64,000 bases of DNA from Bacteroidales bacterium (GTDB lineage Bacteria > Bacteroidota > Bacteroidia > Bacteroidales > UBA3824). A program made the position numbers and the translations under genes. Under the pieces are notes generated by a model. That model was not told the DNA's origin. It was given only the letters and a program-made list of their open reading frames with translations, and searched no databases. Below are positions 60,260-64,000 of the stretch, piece by piece (positions within the stretch are counted from its first letter, which is position 1; each line of letters begins with the position of its first letter). Location: NCBI GenBank assembly GCA_017412115.1, contig JAFPYR010000037.1:1-64000 (forward strand), in the 5' to 3' direction.

Positions 60260-61537
60260 ATGAACGTATTACTTATCGGCTCGGGCGGAAGGGAAAGCGC
60301 ATTAGCGTGGAAAATTTCACAAAGCCCGTTACTCAAAAAATTATATGCAGCTCCCGGGAATCCGGGTATTAAAAATATCGCTGAAAATCTCCCCGTTAAA
60401 GTTTCAGACTTCGAGGCAATAGTTTCTACAATCAAAGAAAAACAAATTGATTTGGTTGTTGTAGGTCCTGAAATTCCGCTCATTGATGGTTTAACGGATA
60501 AAATTTTAAGCGAAAGCCCCAAAACCCTCGTCGTAGGACCTAAAAAAGACGGCGCACAACTCGAAGGCAGCAAAGATTTTGCAAAACAGTTTATGTTCCG
60601 TCATAATATCCCGACCGCAAAATACAAAACTTTTAAGAAAGAAACTTATTCTCAAGCAGTTGATTTCTTAAAAACACTCAATCCGCCTTACGTTCTCAAA
60701 GCCGACGGACCAGCCGCAGGAAAAGGCGTTATCATCGAAAACGATTTTTCTATTGCGTGCAAAGAATTAGAAGAAATGTTTTCAGGCAAATTCGGCAAAT
60801 CATCTTCTGAAGTCGTTATCGAAGAATTTTTATCAGGAATAGAACTCTCTGTTTTCGTTTTAACTGACGGCAACGGAGGTTACGTTATCCTGCCTGAGGC
60901 AAAAGATTACAAAAGAATCGGCGAAAACGATGAAGGCCTCAACACCGGCGGTATGGGCAGCATCTCTCCCGTTCCCTTTGCTAAACAAGAATTTATGCAA
61001 AAAATCGAAGAAAAAATCATAAAACCGACTATCAACGGACTTTTAGAAGAAAAAATTGATTACAAAGGTTTTATATTCTTCGGTTTGATTAACGTTGAAG
61101 GCGAACCTTTCGTTATCGAATACAACGTAAGAATGGGCGACCCCGAAACAGAATCCGTTATGTTAAGAATAGATTCCGACCTCTTGCAACTGATGAAATT
61201 TGCCGCTGAAGGTAATCTCAAAGGTCAAAAAATCGAAATCAGCAAAAAAACAGCAGCTACCGTTGTCCTCGCCTCAGGCGGTTATCCCGAAGCTTACAAA
61301 AAAGGATTGGAAATAAGCGGTTTGGATAAAGTCAGCGGAGCAGAGGTTTTTCATGCAGGAACAAAACTCTCAGATGGAAAACTCGTAACTGACGGCGGTA
61401 GAGTTTTAACCGTATCTTCTCTGGGCTCTGACATAAATTCAGCGCTGGAAAAATCATTAACTGAAATCAAAAAAATATCTTTCCAAGACTCGTACTTTAG
61501 ACGCGATATAGGAAAAGACCTTTTGAAATACGTATAA
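60260..61537 (+). CDS. purD: Phosphoribosylamine-glycine ligase
   Basis: A 425-residue ATP-grasp enzyme of purine synthesis, joining glycine to phosphoribosylamine. MNVLLIGSGGRESALAWKIS is the diagnostic N-terminus. VVGPEIPLIDGLTDKI, KADGPAAGKGVII (ATP-grasp loop), EEFLSGIELSVFVLTDG and FVIEYNVRMGDPETE (metal-binding) follow in order. Length is normal. It is alone, without other pur genes. TACCTTTA at 60218-60225 is a near-consensus -7 box. Confidence 0.96.
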   Translation: MNVLLIGSGGRESALAWKISQSPLLKKLYAAPGNPGIKNIAENLPVKVSDFEAIVSTIKEKQIDLVVVGPEIPLIDGLTDKILSESPKTLVVGPKKDGAQLEGSKDFAKQFMFRHNIPTAKYKTFKKETYSQAVDFLKTLNPPYVLKADGPAAGKGVIIENDFSIACKELEEMFSGKFGKSSSEVVIEEFLSGIELSVFVLTDGNGGYVILPEAKDYKRIGENDEGLNTGGMGSISPVPFAKQEFMQKIEEKIIKPTINGLLEEKIDYKGFIFFGLINVEGEPFVIEYNVRMGDPETESVMLRIDSDLLQLMKFAAEGNLKGQKIEISKKTAATVVLASGGYPEAYKKGLEISGLDKVSGAEVFHAGTKLSDGKLVTDGGRVLTVSSLGSDINSALEKSLTEIKKISFQDSYFRRDIGKDLLKYV

Positions 61538-61546
61538 TAAATACAT

Positions 61547-61569
61547 GAGCCGTAAAAAATTTACGGCTC
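61547..61569. repeat. Inverted repeat in the purD-uxuA gap
   Basis: GAGCCGTAA (61547-61555) pairs with TTACGGCTC (61561-61569). There is no T-run after it on either strand, so it is not a standard terminator. It ends 27 bases before uxuA and could be a weak terminator, an RNA-stability hairpin or an operator. Confidence 0.5.
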
Positions 61570-61596
61570 AAAATAACTTAAACTGAAAAAATTATT

Positions 61597-62811
61597 ATGT
61601 TAAAATTAGAAAAAACATGGCGTTGGTTCGGTCCTCAGGACAAAATAACGCTTGATATGTTGGTCCAAATGGGCGTTGAAGGCGTTGTAACCGCTCTTCA
61701 CCATTTACCGATAGGCGTTGTTTGGACAAAAGAAGAAATCCTTAAACTCAAAAATCAAATCGAAGCAAAAGGTTTAAGATGGTCTGTCGTAGAATCATTA
61801 CCCGTTAGCGAAGACATCAAAACCAAAGGCAAAAACTACGCTCAACACATCGAAAACTATAAAATATCTCTAAAAAATCTCGGAGAATGTGGTGTTGATA
61901 CCGTTTGTTATAATTTTATGCCGGTCTTGGACTGGACTCGTACTGATTTGAGATTCAAACACAAAGGCGGCGGTGAAGGTCTTTATTTCGATTATCCGAC
62001 ATTCGCAGCTTTTGATGTCTTTATCCTAAAACGCAAAGATGCCGACAAAGATTTTCCGCCGGAAATTTTACGTCAAGCGGAAGAAATCTTCAAAAAAATG
62101 CCCGTCGAAGAACAAGAAAAACTCGTTTATAACATTATCGTCGTAACTCAAGGATTTGTAAACGGCGTTATTGACGGCACGGTAAAAGACCCGAAAAAAC
62201 TTTTCTTGGAATACATCTCTCATTACGACAATATTTCAGAGGCTCAATACCGTCAAAACTTAAAAGATTTCTTAGATGCCGTAATTCCAACTTGCGAGGA
62301 GGCTAACGTTAATCTTTGTATTCACCCCGACGACCCGCCTTATCCCGTACTTGGAATGCCGAGAATTTGCGGCTGCGCTGATGATTTAAGAAAACTCAGA
62401 GCCTCAAATCAAAGCGTTAGAAATGGAATAACATTCTGCACGGGAAGTCTTTCGGGCAGAACAGATAATAATTTGGTAGAAATCGCAAGAGAATTTGCGC
62501 CATGGGTTCATTTTATTCATCTGCGTAATACTCAACACCTTACAGAAAGAAGTTTCTACGAATCAGGTCATCTTTACGGAAGTTTGAATATGCCGGGCAT
62601 TGTATCGGAATTCTTAAAAGAACAACGCCGCAGACAACAAGAAGGTCGCAAAGATTTGCGTATGCCTTTCCGTCCTGACCACGGAATCAGAATGTTAACC
62701 GATATGGACAACGACATTTACAACGCCGGCTATCCGCTTATCGGACGCCTTAGAGGCCTTGCCGAAATTGACGGCTTACAAACCGGTATTGCTTTTTCTA
62801 TGGATAAATAA
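61597..62811 (+). CDS. uxuA: Mannonate dehydratase
   Basis: A 404-residue TIM-barrel metalloenzyme that dehydrates D-mannonate to 2-keto-3-deoxygluconate in glucuronate breakdown. LEKTWRWFGPQDKITLDML is the diagnostic start. WSVVESLPVSEDIK, YNFMPVLDWTRTDL, CIHPDDPPYPVLGMPRI, FCTGSLSGR, HFIHLRNTQ and FRPDHGIRML follow, with the His, Cys and Asp metal ligands. Length is usual. It is followed within 7 bases by a DUF6057 membrane protein. It completes, with uxaC, part of the hexuronate route. Confidence 0.96.
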   Translation: MLKLEKTWRWFGPQDKITLDMLVQMGVEGVVTALHHLPIGVVWTKEEILKLKNQIEAKGLRWSVVESLPVSEDIKTKGKNYAQHIENYKISLKNLGECGVDTVCYNFMPVLDWTRTDLRFKHKGGGEGLYFDYPTFAAFDVFILKRKDADKDFPPEILRQAEEIFKKMPVEEQEKLVYNIIVVTQGFVNGVIDGTVKDPKKLFLEYISHYDNISEAQYRQNLKDFLDAVIPTCEEANVNLCIHPDDPPYPVLGMPRICGCADDLRKLRASNQSVRNGITFCTGSLSGRTDNNLVEIAREFAPWVHFIHLRNTQHLTERSFYESGHLYGSLNMPGIVSEFLKEQRRRQQEGRKDLRMPFRPDHGIRMLTDMDNDIYNAGYPLIGRLRGLAEIDGLQTGIAFSMDK

Positions 62812-62818
62812 TCTTAAA

Positions 62819-64000
62819 ATGGAGTTTTTTAAGAAAAACATATCTTCGATTATTGCGGCAGTTATTGTAATTGCCGCAATATTATTTTTTTATGCTCCGA
62901 TGTTTGCGTATCAGGAAGGGTTACAAATTTTTATGCTCAACAGTGAGTTTTTTTCTGATACGTGTTTAAGACCGGGCGGTTTGAGCGATTATATCGGATG
63001 CTTTTTGGTACAGTTTTTTATGTACACGCATTGGCTCGTCATAATTTTAACGCTGCTGATTGTAGGATTTTTAGCTTTAACCAAAAGTATTTTTAAGGCT
63101 AACGGTGTAGAAAACGGCTTTGCAGATGTTTTAAGCGTAGTTTGTGCATCGGGCATGATAGCAGTTGCAACAAATTTCAACGTGATTTTTTCAGGGCTGA
63201 TTTCGATTTTGCTCGCCACAGCAGCCGTTAAAATTACTAAATATTCCAAAAACATAATTCTGCTCACAATCTTAACGCCTTTAGTTTATTTCATAACGGG
63301 CGGTTTTGGCGCAGTGATTTACATTATAGGAGTTTCAGTAGGATCTTCTCTAAAAAAAAGCGGATTTTTTTTAGGCATCAATGCCCTTGTTTTGGCTTTC
63401 AGCGTTTTGATTGTCAAAAACATAATGCAGGACGACAGCCTTACAAATACATTCATCGGTGTTGATTTCAACCGCTATCCGGAAAATCAATGTACAGTAT
63501 GGTTTTCTGAAGTTTTTTTGGTGCTTCTGAGTTTCGTTTTATCGGTTATAAAAAGCATAAAAAAAGTTTTCCAATATGCAGTTTATGGTATCACAACTAT
63601 CTGCCTATCAATAGTTATGATAATGCAATACGATTCAGCAACGATGCGGTTTTACAAGATTGACAAAATGGTCAGATACAAACAATGGGATTCTATTATA
63701 AAATCGGCTGAAAAACAAAATTTTTCATCACCGCTAACATTATGCTATCTCAACCTCGCACTAAACGAAAAAGGCATCATGGATTCCAAAATGTTTAATT
63801 TTCCGCAAATAGGTTCAGAAGGATTGTCCTCAAGCGAAATCAACGCTCAAAACAAAAGCATTGTCAATTGCGAAATTTATTTCCGCCTCGGACTTGTAAA
63901 CATTGCCGAAAGATTGTCGATTGATGCTATGGAAAGTTGCAATACCTTTCAAAAAAGCGCACGTCAATACAAACGTTTAGCCGAGATTGCAATCATTAAA
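62819..64000 (+). CDS. DUF6057-like membrane protein, cut by the window end
   Basis: The frame opens with ATG at 62819 and stays open to the last base (394 codons). It begins MEFFKKNISSIIAAVIVIAA and has about ten hydrophobic helices up to about residue 270. LRPGGLSDYIGCFLVQFFMY near residue 55 is the feature I recall for the Bacteroidota DUF6057 family. After the helices comes a soluble helical part (RYKQWDSIIKSAEKQ onward) like TPR repeats. Function unknown. It starts 7 bases after uxuA, so read-through is likely, although a role in uronate use is not implied by the sequence. Confidence 0.8.
   Translation, partial: MEFFKKNISSIIAAVIVIAAILFFYAPMFAYQEGLQIFMLNSEFFSDTCLRPGGLSDYIGCFLVQFFMYTHWLVIILTLLIVGFLALTKSIFKANGVENGFADVLSVVCASGMIAVATNFNVIFSGLISILLATAAVKITKYSKNIILLTILTPLVYFITGGFGAVIYIIGVSVGSSLKKSGFFLGINALVLAFSVLIVKNIMQDDSLTNTFIGVDFNRYPENQCTVWFSEVFLVLLSFVLSVIKSIKKVFQYAVYGITTICLSIVMIMQYDSATMRFYKIDKMVRYKQWDSIIKSAEKQNFSSPLTLCYLNLALNEKGIMDSKMFNFPQIGSEGLSSSEINAQNKSIVNCEIYFRLGLVNIAERLSIDAMESCNTFQKSARQYKRLAEIAIIK

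Noticed and set aside
61547-61569. Rho-independent terminator after purD
   Set aside because: The stem is good, but no T-run follows on either strand, so it is listed only as an inverted repeat.
1-64000. tRNA, rRNA, transposase, integrase or phage genes
   Set aside because: I scanned the gaps and the reading frames and saw none. Short gaps leave little room for tRNA genes, but a covariance-model search would be needed to be certain.

Overview
The window looks like chromosome of a low-GC member of the Bacteroidota, most likely a gut-type Bacteroidales. Four things point there. Many genes are preceded by the Bacteroides-type promoter box TAnnTTTG, sometimes with TTTG/TTG about 19-21 bases upstream, and almost none has a Shine-Dalgarno site. 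The gene families are lineage-typical: a MurF-alanine racemase fusion, a GDE/GT4/GH57 glycogen locus, BspA-type leucine-rich-repeat and GLUG surface proteins, DUF4421, DUF6057, and a type IX secretion (T9SS) sorting domain. Many proteins carry lipoprotein signals. The glycyl-tRNA synthetase is the single-chain type. No rRNA, tRNA, CRISPR array or transposase was seen.

Layout. 1-411: degenerate 85-90 bp tandem repeat and a hairpin. 590-7212: GT-C glycosyltransferase, BspA-like lipoprotein, MsbA-type ABC exporter, Big_2 lipoprotein, cytidylate-kinase-like protein. 7404-20740: housekeeping (argH, COG0523 GTPase, pseudouridine synthase, aminotransferase, glycyl-tRNA synthetase, a heme-motif PD40 lipoprotein, two membrane/envelope proteins, PBP1A, SpmA-SpmB fusion). 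20820-29215: mazG, then a four-gene glycogen/alpha-glucan operon. 29282-37565: a large GLUG-repeat surface protein, an EEP hydrolase, rpsU, and a GH43-MFS pair. 37617-41365: an operon with a SiaB-like kinase (two fused copies), SiaC/DUF1987, a Sua5/YrdC protein and ComM. 41991-42320: seven 43 bp tandem repeats capped by an inverted copy. 42413-48290: uxaC, a TPR-SpoIIE phosphatase and the MurF-Alr fusion. 48424-57289: a one-direction accessory island around an Rhs/SpvB protein. 57633-64000: lipoproteins, OmpA, purD, uxuA and a DUF6057 protein cut by the window end.

How genes work together. Hexuronate use is represented by uxaC, uxuA and an ACS-family transporter, with GH43 next to the transporter. 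Glycogen turnover is a compact operon. SiaA-like phosphatase, SiaB-like kinase and SiaC-like target form a probable partner-switching pathway split over two loci, with no diguanylate cyclase nearby. The Rhs island combines a sorting-domain-only secreted protein, an Rhs protein with a frameshift at its start and an HEYGH metalloprotease-like tip, and two paralogous small lipoproteins that are candidate immunity proteins. The most unusual observations are this island, the duplicated SiaB kinase, the degenerate MurF half of the racemase fusion, and the inverted-repeat-capped 43 bp array.
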